Source: Micromonospora ureilytica (GTDB taxonomy: Bacteria; Actinomycetota; Actinomycetes; Mycobacteriales; Micromonosporaceae). Taken from it: a stretch of DNA of 64,000 nucleotides. The notes under the pieces were generated by a model. It was not told the origin of the DNA and made no database searches. It saw nothing but the letters and a program-made list of their open reading frames with translations. The DNA is taken from NCBI RefSeq assembly GCF_015751765.1, contig NZ_JADOTX010000001.1, positions 6,200,001 to 6,264,000 of the forward strand, in the 5' to 3' direction. The stretch's first letter is position 1. Every line of letters begins with the position of its first letter. Below are positions 9,678 to 16,572 of this stretch, piece after piece. The position numbers and the translations under genes were made by a program.

Positions 9678-10790
9678 TTGCGACGTACCCTCTCGACCCT
9701 CGGCGTGGCCAGCGCTCTGCTCGCTGCCGCCGTGGCCCTGCCGACCATGGCCACGGCCGAGCCGGCCGCGACCGCCGACCGCACCCGTGCGAACGACCGG
9801 CCAATCGTGATCGGCCACCGTGGCGCCAGCGGCTACCGCCCGGAGCACACGCTGGAGGCGTACCGGTTGGCGATCCGGATGGGTGCCGACTACATCGAGC
9901 CGGACCTGGTCTCCACCTCCGACGGCGTGCTGGTCGCCCGGCACGAGAACGAGATCTCCGGCACCACCGACGTGTCGACCCGCCCGGAGTTCGCGGCCCG
10001 GAAGACGACGAAGACCATCGACGGCGTCGCGGTGACCGGTTGGTTCACCGAGGACTTCACGCTCGCGGAGCTGAAGACACTGCGTGCCAAGGAGCGGCTG
10101 CCACAGGTACGCGTCGCGAACACCGCCTTCGACGGCCGCTTCGAGGTGCCCACCCTCCAGGAGGTCATCGACCTGGCCCGGACCGAGGGGCGGGCACGGG
10201 GCCGCACCATCGGCATCTACCCGGAGACCAAGCACCCGAGCTACTTCGCCTCGATCAAACTGCCGTTGGAGGAGCCGCTGCTCCGCGTGCTGCGGCAGAA
10301 CAAGCTGGACCGGAAGAACTCGCCGGTCTTCATCCAGTCGTTCGAGACGGCCAACCTGCGCCGCCTGAGTCGGTTGACCGAGGTGAAGCTGGTCCAACTG
10401 CTCGACGCGGCCGGCCGCCCCTACGACTTCACAGTCGCCGGTGACGCCCGCACCTACCTGGATCTGGCCACGCCGGCCGGGCTGAAGTGGATCGCCGGGT
10501 ACGCCGACGGCATCGGCGCGAACAAGAACCTGATCGTTCCTCGGAACGCCGTCGGCGCCCTGCTCGCCCCCACCAACGTGGTACGCGACGCGCACCGGGA
10601 GCACCTGCTCGTGCACTCCTGGACGTTCCGCGCCGAGAACCAGTTCCTCCCGGTGGACTTCCGGATCGGCACCGACCCGAACGCGCGCGGCGACATCACC
10701 GCCGAGTACGAGCTCTTCCTTGGCCTGGGCCTCGACGGTGTCTTCAGCGACCACCCGGACACTGCCGTCGCCGCCCGCGCCGGCCTTTGA
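9678..10790 (+). CDS. Secreted glycerophosphodiester phosphodiesterase
   Basis: GlpQ-type enzyme releasing glycerol-3-phosphate from glycerophosphodiesters outside the membrane, 370 residues. The start is an unusual TTG, supported by AGGAG 6 bases upstream. It gives a classical signal peptide (RR, hydrophobic core, ATA cleavage region near residue 27). Catalytic and metal residues of the family are visible: His47-Arg48, Glu56, Glu74, Asp76 and His89. The product ends with the usual FSDHPD segment. A strong hairpin terminator follows about 70 bases downstream. Confidence 0.93.
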   Translation: MRRTLSTLGVASALLAAAVALPTMATAEPAATADRTRANDRPIVIGHRGASGYRPEHTLEAYRLAIRMGADYIEPDLVSTSDGVLVARHENEISGTTDVSTRPEFAARKTTKTIDGVAVTGWFTEDFTLAELKTLRAKERLPQVRVANTAFDGRFEVPTLQEVIDLARTEGRARGRTIGIYPETKHPSYFASIKLPLEEPLLRVLRQNKLDRKNSPVFIQSFETANLRRLSRLTEVKLVQLLDAAGRPYDFTVAGDARTYLDLATPAGLKWIAGYADGIGANKNLIVPRNAVGALLAPTNVVRDAHREHLLVHSWTFRAENQFLPVDFRIGTDPNARGDITAEYELFLGLGLDGVFSDHPDTAVAARAGL

Positions 10791-10858
10791 CCCAGACCCC
10801 GGCCCGGAGCTGATCCGCTTCGAGCCGACCGCCGGGCCGACACGCGCCCGGCCCACAC

Positions 10859-10895
10859 GCTGGCCCGCCTTCCGCCACCCGGAAGGCGGGCCAGC
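10859..10895 (+). terminator. 16-bp stem, 5-base loop terminator
   Basis: The perfect inverted repeat 10859-10874 / 10880-10895 (GCTGGCCCGCCTTCCG arms) with a 5-base loop lies 68 bases after the phosphodiesterase stop. There is no T-tract, as is common in high-GC actinobacteria. Confidence 0.75.
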
Positions 10896-11282
10896 GGCAC
10901 GTCCGGGCGGGTCCGTCGCACGATCGCGCTCGATCCAGGTTGTAGTGGTGTCACTAAGCGACCGAGGCCACTACATCCATGATTGAGCACGATCTTGCAG
11001 AGGCGGCGGGAGAGTGGCAGCAATTTCACTGATGCTGCTGCCTCGGGGCGGGTTGAGGCAGCAGCATCAGGGATACCGCAGCGGTCTTCGCCAGTTGGTC
11101 GTCGAAGAGGCGGCCCAACGGACCAGTGCCGCTGGCTGCCCAATTGGCCGCCACCGACCTGTAGACCGACGCGGGGTGCTATCCCTGTGCCCGGCGAACT
11201 CAACCGGCCGACACGCCGCGCAACCCTTCCCATGCGTACGGTTGTTCGACAGTATTGGCGCGACGAGCGGAAGGAGGGGCGC
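10896..11282. other. Gene-free stretch of lower GC at the left edge of the accessory island
   Basis: No convincing gene is seen here. The stretch holds an 8-bp inverted repeat (TGTAGTGG at 10941 and CCACTACA at 10968) and a longer hairpin at 11029-11070. Base use becomes visibly less GC-rich than in the phosphodiesterase gene to the left, which fits an insertion boundary. Confidence 0.4.
11029..11070. repeat. Perfect 16-bp inverted repeat, 10-base loop
   Basis: Arms 11029-11044 and 11055-11070 (CTGATGCTGCTGCCTC and its complement) around a 10-base G-rich loop. It lies about 210 bases before the DUF5131 gene. It may be a terminator closing the left neighbourhood or a structured leader. Confidence 0.6.
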
Positions 11283-12038
11283 ATGGCGGACAAAAGCGCC
11301 ATCGAGTGGACGGAAGCAACCTGGAACCCCACCACAGGTTGTGACCGCATCTCGTCGGGCTGCGACAACTGCTATGCGTTGACTCTCGCCAAGCGTCTGA
11401 AGGCCATGGGCTCAGCCAAGTATCAGACTGACGGTGACCCTCGCACGTCTGGGCCGGGTTTCGGGATCGCGCTCCACCCTGACGCGCTTGACATACCGCG
11501 GCGCTGGCGTGATCCCCGGACAGTCTTTGTTAACTCGATGTCGGACTTGTTCCACGCGAGGGTTCCCCTCGAGTACGTGCAGCAAGTTTTTGAGGTGATG
11601 CGCGAGACGCCCCGCCACACCTTCCAGGTGCTGACGAAGCGCGCGTCTCGGCTTGCCAAACTGGCGCATCACCTTGACTGGCCCACCAACGTTTGGATGG
11701 GTGTGAGCGTCGAAGACGAGAGCCATCGGAGTCGGATCGACTGCCTCCGGCAGGTGCCAGCAGCGGTTCGCTTCATCTCGGCGGAACCCTTGCTTGGTCC
11801 ATTGCCGCGTCTCAACCTCGCTGGGATGGACTGGTTGATCGCGGGTGGCGAGTCGGGCCAAGGCTGTCGCACGGTGGACCGATCCTGGGTCACTGATCTG
11901 CGTGACCAGTGCGACCAGGCAGGGACCGCCTTCTTTTTCAAGCAGTGGGGCGGTCGCACACCCAAGGCCGGAGGGCGCCTGCTCGACGGTCGCACCTGGG
12001 ATGAGATGCCAACGCCTCGCCTGCCCGCTGCCGCCTAA
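11283..12038 (+). CDS. DUF5131 family (phage Gp37/Gp68-like) three-cysteine-motif protein
   Basis: 251-residue protein of the DUF5131/Gp37-Gp68 family. Cys20, Cys27 and Cys30 form a C-x6-C-x2-C cluster reminiscent of, but not identical to, the radical SAM CxxxCxxC motif. Other conserved-looking stretches are VNSMSDLFH, TKRASRL, WMGVSVE, SAEPLLGPL, AGGESG and FFFKQWGG. Members are found in phages and bacteria, commonly beside a three-Cys-motif partner (TcmP). Here that partner lies convergently 36 bases downstream but is broken. The ATG at 11283 has AAGGAGGGG just upstream. Biochemical function is not known to me. An iron-sulfur, SAM-dependent modification role is only an inference from the cysteines. 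Confidence 0.87.
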   Translation: MADKSAIEWTEATWNPTTGCDRISSGCDNCYALTLAKRLKAMGSAKYQTDGDPRTSGPGFGIALHPDALDIPRRWRDPRTVFVNSMSDLFHARVPLEYVQQVFEVMRETPRHTFQVLTKRASRLAKLAHHLDWPTNVWMGVSVEDESHRSRIDCLRQVPAAVRFISAEPLLGPLPRLNLAGMDWLIAGGESGQGCRTVDRSWVTDLRDQCDQAGTAFFFKQWGGRTPKAGGRLLDGRTWDEMPTPRLPAAA

Positions 12039-12074
12039 TGGCAGCCGGTCGGCGCTCTGTCGAGGTTCAGCCTC

Positions 12075-12888
12075 TCAACGTCGCCGGATGGGCTCCTTCC
12101 AGAAATCGCCGACGCCGTTGTGGTCGATGAGCCCTTGCCGGTGCAACGACTTGACTGCGTGTCGCGCATGCCGCGTCCACGCTTGGCCGAGCACCCCCCG
12201 GTAAACCTCAGACACCCGCTCCGCGAGCTGGACGCTGTTTGATTCCCGCAACAGCCGAACAATGTTCTGCTCAACAACCCGTGCCACGCGCGGTAGTGCG
12301 CTGCTCACGAATGCATGGCGATCGAACGCAAGTGATCCGAATAATGTGTCCTGACTCATCTGGTTGTTGTAGCGGGCTTCCTCGAGGTCCACGCCTGCTT
12401 GCCCGAGGGCGTCGGCGAAGTGCCATGCGCCTTCTGTGTGCCTCGTGAACAGCATCAGCACATACTTTGGCGAGAGTTCCGGTCGTGGTCGGACCGGCAT
12501 CGTGATCGCGCTGTAGGTCGTTCCCGTAGTCAGCCGTTTCTCGTACTCCTCGCCGACTTTGAGAGCTACCTCGGTTGCAGTCTCCTCATCTCCCTCGCGG
12601 TTGATCCGAGCGAAGTGGTCCTGCCACCAGTCATCGCCGAGAAACCTCGTGAGGTGATCGGCCGTTTTCTGCTCCGCAGGAGGCAGCCGGTCACCTCGGG
12701 AGCGCGCCACTTGAACCGCTCGCCCCATCCTGGCAATGGCGGAGACGCTGAAGTGAAGGAGAACCTCCGTCGGCGGAGAGGGCGGTCGGCCGAGGAGCCC
12801 TGAGCGCACCAGTCCGAAATCGAGCGCAAGGCCGAAGGGGTCGAGGAAGGCAAAGAGTGACGCTTGACGAGCGACCGAGAGGACCTCA
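12075..12888 (-). pseudogene. tcmP: tcmP, C-terminal fragment (interrupted by IS21-family element)
   Basis: This is the 3' part of a three-Cys-motif partner gene. An open frame runs from the IS edge to the stop at 12075. The earliest in-frame GTG (12809) lies downstream of conserved sequence that is still in frame, including SLFAFLDPFGL just inside the IS junction. DPFG sits where DPPY-like motif IV falls in adenine methyltransferases. The rest is charged and helical, ending in a winged-helix-like segment (SLHRQGLIDHNGVGDFWKEP). Joining 12888 to 15052 on this strand restores one frame with the N-terminal fragment. Any protein made from this part alone would lack the nucleotide-binding motifs. 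Confidence 0.85.
12884..12888. repeat. Target-site duplication, left copy (CCTCA)
   Basis: CCTCA directly abuts the IS terminus TGTC at 12889 and is repeated at 15047-15051 beyond the other end. Short duplications of this size are usual for IS21-family insertions. Confidence 0.85.
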
Positions 12889-12915
12889 TGTCAACGCCGG
12901 CTGAAAGTTGACCCC
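12889..12915. repeat. IS terminal inverted repeat (istB side)
   Basis: 27-base end matching 22/27 to the complement of 15020-15046. A second related copy follows at about 12922-12938. Confidence 0.85.
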
Positions 12916-12958
12916 TCCGTTCCGGCCGAATTTTGACCCCCTCGCTTCTTGTTGATGT

Positions 12959-13750
12959 TCAGTCGTTGGTCTTGATGGCTGCGGGGACGCGGCCGAGGTC
13001 GCGGTCTTTGAGCCGGTAGCTGTCGCCCTTCATGGAGACGACTTCTGCGTGGTGGACGAGGCGGTCGATCATGGCTGCGGCGACGACGTCATCGCCGAAG
13101 ACTTCGCCCCATCTGCCGAAGGGCTTGTTCGAGGTGACGATGAGGCTGGCGCGCTCGTAGCGGTTGGAGACCAGCTGAAAGAACAGGTTCGCGGCTTCGG
13201 CTTCGAAGGGGATGTAGCCGACCTCGTCGACGATCAGCAGCGGGATCCGGCCGAGTTTGACCAGTTCGTCTTGCAGGCGCCCGGCGTGGTGGGCGTCGGC
13301 GAGGCGGGACACCCATTGGGCGGCGGTGGCGAACGCGACCCGGTGCCCGGCCTGGCAGGCCCGGATCCCGAGGCCGATGGACAGGTGGGTCTTGCCGGTG
13401 CCGGGCGGGCCCAAGAAGACGACGTTCTCTTTCGACGCCACGAAGTCCAGGGTTCCGAGGTGTCCGATGGTCTCCCGTTTGAGGGAGCGTTGGTGCTCGA
13501 AGTCGAACTCTTCCAGGCTCTTGCGGGCCGGGAAGCGGGCTGCGCGGATGCGTCCCTCACCGCCGTGGGCCTCGCGGGCGGCGACCTCGCGTTGCAGGCA
13601 GGCGGCGAGGAACTCCTCATGCGTCCACGACTCCGCCCGAGCCCGCTCGCCCAGACGATCGACCGACGCAGCCAAGGAGGGCGCTTTCAGTGCGCGGGTG
13701 AGGAACGCGATCTCGGAGGACACGTTGCGGTTGCTGGTTTTGGTGGCCAT
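12959..13750 (-). CDS. istB: IS21-family helper ATPase IstB
   Basis: 263-residue DnaA/DnaC-like AAA+ ATPase that assists IstA in target selection and transposition. Walker A GPPGTGKT is at 114-121, Walker B LLIVDEVG follows, and the SNKPF/sensor-1 region and arginine region are present, so it looks functional. The ATG (13748-13750) overlaps the istA stop, the translational coupling usual for these elements. Confidence 0.95.
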   Translation of the reverse strand: MATKTSNRNVSSEIAFLTRALKAPSLAASVDRLGERARAESWTHEEFLAACLQREVAAREAHGGEGRIRAARFPARKSLEEFDFEHQRSLKRETIGHLGTLDFVASKENVVFLGPPGTGKTHLSIGLGIRACQAGHRVAFATAAQWVSRLADAHHAGRLQDELVKLGRIPLLIVDEVGYIPFEAEAANLFFQLVSNRYERASLIVTSNKPFGRWGEVFGDDVVAAAMIDRLVHHAEVVSMKGDSYRLKDRDLGRVPAAIKTND

Positions 13751-15009
13751 CAGGCGGCCACCTCGTCCAGGCCGAACATCCGGTCGTAGTCACTCAACGC
13801 TCGACGCTCGACCTGAGCATCGACGGCCGGCACCGGGGTGTGCTGGGCGGCGGCACGCAAGTCAGCCGCCGCTTGGCGGTGGACCGGGTCGGTGATCGTC
13901 TGATGTCCGGCCCAACAACGCTCATGCTGGGCGACCAACCGGCCGTCGCAGGACACCTGGACCTGGTCGCCGTCGGCGGTGACCTCGACGCGTCGGCCAA
14001 CGACCGACGGGTGCACGGAATAGTCGTTGGCGTCCAACCGGACGTAATGATCACGTGGCAAGCGGGTGGCCTGTCGCCAGCCGACCACCGGCGCGACCGG
14101 CGGCAGTGACAGCATCGCGGCCCGGTCGGCGTCCCACCGGTCCACCGGGCGGCAGCCCAACACCCGGTGCTGGCGGTTATTCGCCCGCGCCAACCAGTTG
14201 GTCAGCTGGGCGTTGAAGTCATGTGCTGAGCCGAACCGGCGCCCCGGCAGAAACGACGTCTCCAGATAGCCGTTGGCTCTCTCGACCAGACCCTTGGCCT
14301 CCGGATCCGCCGGCCGGCACTGGATCACCTTGATGCCCAGGGTCCCGCGGAAAGCGTTCATAGTCTCGGTCAACTGCGGCCGGCCCGCCCGCCACTGCCC
14401 GACCGCGGACTCGTTGTCCCACACCAACGCCTTGGGCACCCGTCCCCAGCCTGAGATCAACGTCCAGTGCCCGGCCAGCAGATCCGGCGACTGCCTGCTC
14501 GGGATCATCACCGCTGACAACCACCGCGAGTAGCCGCACACCATCACCAACACCGGCGGCCTGCCGACCTGCCCAAAGCCCAACGGCACGTCCGCCGGCG
14601 GGAACCACAGATCACACTGCGCCAACTCCCCCGGCAAATAATCCGTCCGCTGACTGGGGTCGGGACGGCGGAACAACGGCCGCAGCTGCTGCACCCGATC
14701 GGCGAACACCGTCTTGCCCCGAGTCCACCCGACCCGCTCCATGATCACCGTCGTCGGCATGTCCGGGAACTCCGCCAACAACACCCGGATCTGCGGCTCC
14801 ACCGCATCCACGATCGAGCCCTTCACCGCCCGCTGATAACGAGGCGGCTCATGACTGGCCAAGGCCTTCCGCACCGTGTTCCGCGAGACCTCAAGCCGAC
14901 GAGCGATGGCCTTGATCGCCATCCCCTCCGCCCGGTGCAACCGACGGATCTCTGCCCAGTCCTCCACGCTCAGCACCTCCCGATGCTTCCGGAGGTGGTC
15001 AAGATTCAA
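13750..15009 (-). CDS. istA: IS21-family transposase IstA
   Basis: 419-residue transposase. An N-terminal helix-turn-helix (about residues 30-55, KAIARRLEVSRNTVRKAL) binds the terminal repeats. An rve/DDE catalytic core follows, with Asp133 (QCDLW), Asp198 (VWDNES) and Glu243 (KGLVER). A C-terminal beta-barrel-like part with basic patches completes the protein. Translation appears to start at a TTG (15009), and a GTG about 30 bases downstream is an alternative. No frameshift is seen. Confidence 0.95.
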   Translation of the reverse strand: MNLDHLRKHREVLSVEDWAEIRRLHRAEGMAIKAIARRLEVSRNTVRKALASHEPPRYQRAVKGSIVDAVEPQIRVLLAEFPDMPTTVIMERVGWTRGKTVFADRVQQLRPLFRRPDPSQRTDYLPGELAQCDLWFPPADVPLGFGQVGRPPVLVMVCGYSRWLSAVMIPSRQSPDLLAGHWTLISGWGRVPKALVWDNESAVGQWRAGRPQLTETMNAFRGTLGIKVIQCRPADPEAKGLVERANGYLETSFLPGRRFGSAHDFNAQLTNWLARANNRQHRVLGCRPVDRWDADRAAMLSLPPVAPVVGWRQATRLPRDHYVRLDANDYSVHPSVVGRRVEVTADGDQVQVSCDGRLVAQHERCWAGHQTITDPVHRQAAADLRAAAQHTPVPAVDAQVERRALSDYDRMFGLDEVAA

Positions 15010-15019
15010 CCGGAACCAC

Positions 15020-15046
15020 GGGGTCAGTTTTCACGCGGCGTCGACA
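15020..15046. repeat. IS terminal inverted repeat (istA side)
   Basis: 27-base end with outer terminus CGTCGACA. It introduces the premature stop (TGA, complement of 15024-15026) that ends the tcmP N-terminal fragment. Confidence 0.85.
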
Positions 15047-15051
15047 CCTCA
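15047..15051. repeat. Target-site duplication, right copy (CCTCA)
   Basis: Identical to 12884-12888 and immediately outside the IS end. Confidence 0.85.
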
Positions 15052-15398
15052 GGCAGATGATCTGCCACGTCGCCCTGCCGGAGGATGCGCCTCGTTGAGC
15101 CCCCACGCTGCTGCAGAACCCGCTGAAGATTCGCGTAGTGGGAAGGATCTTTCTCGACGAAGAAGAGCAATACGTTGCGAAAGCTCCCGACCGTGTCGGC
15201 GCACCGCGACAGCAGCAGCGGTGACCCTTCCTCCCCTTCCTCCTCGTACTCGCCTCGTCCCGCGTAGCCGTCGAGGAAGACGACCGGTTTACCTTGGCCG
15301 GTCTTGGATGCGAAGACGACCGGGTAGCGCTTCAAGATCCCGTGCTTGAGTACTGCTGCGGCTTTACGGGACCGGAAGAAGTCGTCGTTGGCCGACAC
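15052..15398 (-). pseudogene. tcmP: tcmP, N-terminal fragment (interrupted by IS21-family element)
   Basis: The 5' part of the three-Cys-motif partner gene. The GTG at 15398 is chosen because AAGGAGG lies 4 bases upstream. The fragment has FLDGYAGRGEY followed by GSPLL, and then FFVEKDPSHYANL. These look like motif I (nucleotide loop) and the acidic motif II of a class I methyltransferase-like fold, which is my inference. In the present sequence the frame runs into the IS and stops at 15024, giving a 124-residue truncated product. Together with 12075-12888 it makes a 386-residue protein with no frameshift. Confidence 0.85.
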
Positions 15399-15413
15399 CG
15401 CGCCTCCTTGCAA

Positions 15414-15432
15414 GCATCACCAATGGTGATGC
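15414..15432. promoter_or_regulatory. Perfect operator-like palindrome upstream of tcmP
   Basis: GCATCACCA-A-TGGTGATGC has 9-base perfect arms around one base. On the minus strand it falls just downstream of a TACCTT hexamer (complement of 15434-15439) and just upstream of the tcmP ribosome binding site. It therefore covers the expected transcription start, a position suited to a dimeric repressor. Confidence 0.5.
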
Positions 15433-15578
15433 GAAGGTAGCGGACGGTGTGCCTAGCTTCTGTCCTGTCAATCAGGCGGAGCGGTGCACGGGAGAGCGCC
15501 ATGCCGCTCACCAGTCCTAACGGTTGGCAGGTGGCGGCGGGGGCGAGCGGCGTGTCCTTGATCTGACAGTGGAATGAG

Positions 15579-15809
15579 TCAGTCGCGTGAGTGTTCAGCG
15601 ACGTACGTGCCGCGGCCGGGCTGGCCGGTGATCAGCTCGCGGTCGTGCAGCAGGGAGAGCGCCCGCGAGGCCGTGTTCATGTGCACAGCGTGGGCCTCGG
15701 CGAGTTCCCGGGTGGAGGGCAGCTTGTCGCCCGGCTTCAGCTCGCCGCTCTTGATCTTCGCGGCGATCTCGTTGGCGATGCGGCGATATGGGGCTTCTGC
15801 TGTGGGCAT
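15579..15809 (-). CDS. GntR-type winged-helix regulator, DNA-binding domain only
   Basis: 76-residue GntR-class winged helix: YRRIANEIAAKI, LPSTRELAEAHAVHMNTASRAL and the wing GRGTYV. There is no effector domain, so it resembles the very short GntR proteins carried by actinobacterial accessory elements. The ATG at 15809 is preferred because GGAG lies 7 bases upstream; an upstream ATG at 15845 lacks a good site. It may control the small gene to its right or tcmP to its left, but no specific operator match was established. Confidence 0.85.
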   Translation of the reverse strand: MPTAEAPYRRIANEIAAKIKSGELKPGDKLPSTRELAEAHAVHMNTASRALSLLHDRELITGQPGRGTYVAEHSRD

Positions 15810-16100
15810 GGTGAGGACTCCGGTCGGTTCGGCGTCTTCGATCATGCCGGCCTACACCAGTTACTGCAACAGGCTGTGGTGTCGCTGCTTCGCAGGGTCG
15901 ACCTACACAAGCATTTGGGGTAGGTTGCTGATGTCCGGCTCCGGTTGGTTCGGCAAACCCTCGGGGCGTGGGCGTGAGGTGGGCTCCGCGTTCGTACCGC
16001 CACCGATGAGGGCTGCGGGCGTGGGGCCGGGCGGTCCGGTGGGCGTCCCCTACCGGCACACCGGACCGCCCACCAGGTTGACGAGTCGAGGGTGATGGCT

Positions 16101-16346
16101 GTGCGCATGGAGAGAGAGCGTTTCGTGGTGCACCTGCCGGTGGTTGCGGCAGACCTGCCGGGGGCGCTGCGGTTCGCTCGGGTGATCACTCGGGCGCTGG
16201 GTTTCCTCGCCGACGTCGATCGGGCCGAGACGACGGTGTCCGAGGAGGACGCTCAGTGCGTACGTCATCGGGTCTTCTGTGACAGCTTGCTCGACGGTCG
16301 CCGGCGCTGCCCGCGTGCGGCTGCCCACGACGGGCCCTGCGGTTGA
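16101..16346 (+). CDS. Small hypothetical protein with Cys-rich tail
   Basis: 81-residue product divergent from the GntR-like gene. The GTG at 16101 is chosen for GAGGG 8 bases upstream; an in-frame ATG at 16095 is also possible. The C-terminus reads CDSLLDGRRRCPRAAAHDGPC, a Cys-x-x-Cys-His style ending seen in many small actinobacterial accessory proteins. Role unknown. Its pairing with a short GntR regulator suggests one small accessory module. Confidence 0.55.
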   Translation: MRMERERFVVHLPVVAADLPGALRFARVITRALGFLADVDRAETTVSEEDAQCVRHRVFCDSLLDGRRRCPRAAAHDGPCG

Positions 16347-16503
16347 CCGAACCGGGCGAATGGTGCGGGGCGACACACGGCTCGGGTGGTCCGTGGGGGT
16401 TCGGGCCATCGAAAGCGTGGGCTCCCGGCTGGTGGTGCGGCCCGCTGTAACCTCCGGCCACCTCAATCCTGTTACTTGTGTGTTTCCGCCACATAGCTCG
16501 TGG

Positions 16504-16522
16504 GTGACGTCACTTCTAGCGT
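16504..16522 (+). promoter_or_regulatory. Palindrome GTGACGTCAC next to TAGCGT, upstream of livK
   Basis: A perfect 10-base palindrome (16504-16513) lies directly 5' of a TAGCGT hexamer (16517-16522) about 50 bases before the livK start, an operator-like position. The regulator is unknown. Confidence 0.35.
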
Positions 16523-16572
16523 GAGCCGTCACGAAGAAGTTCTCTCCCTCCGAGTCCTCATGTGGAGTCGCA

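Larger units (their letters stand above)
12889..15046 (-). mobile_element. Complete IS21-family insertion sequence (2158 bp)
   Basis: Carries istA and istB on the minus strand, overlapping by one codon boundary. The ends are 27-base inverted repeats (12889-12915 and 15020-15046) matching at 22 of 27 positions and starting TGTC. At the istB-side end, GGCTGAAAGTTGACCCC is followed by the related GGCCGAATTTTGACCCC, the multiple terminal repeats typical of IS21 transposase-binding ends. A CCTCA duplication flanks the element. Both genes look intact, so it may still be mobile. It sits inside tcmP in the same orientation as that gene. Confidence 0.93.

Noticed and set aside
8219..10444. Plus-strand open frame of about 740 codons across trkH and the phosphodiesterase gene
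   Set aside because: Runs antisense to trkH and out of phase with the phosphodiesterase, and has the low-complexity Gln/Arg/His composition of GC-rich shadow frames.
11283..12038. DUF5131 protein as a canonical radical SAM enzyme
   Set aside because: Cysteine spacing is C-x6-C-x2-C, not C-x3-C-x2-C, so only resemblance can be claimed.
12075..12809. tcmP C-terminal fragment as an independent gene starting at the GTG at 12809
   Set aside because: Conserved sequence (SLFAFLDPFGL) continues in frame upstream to the IS edge, so it is a gene remnant.
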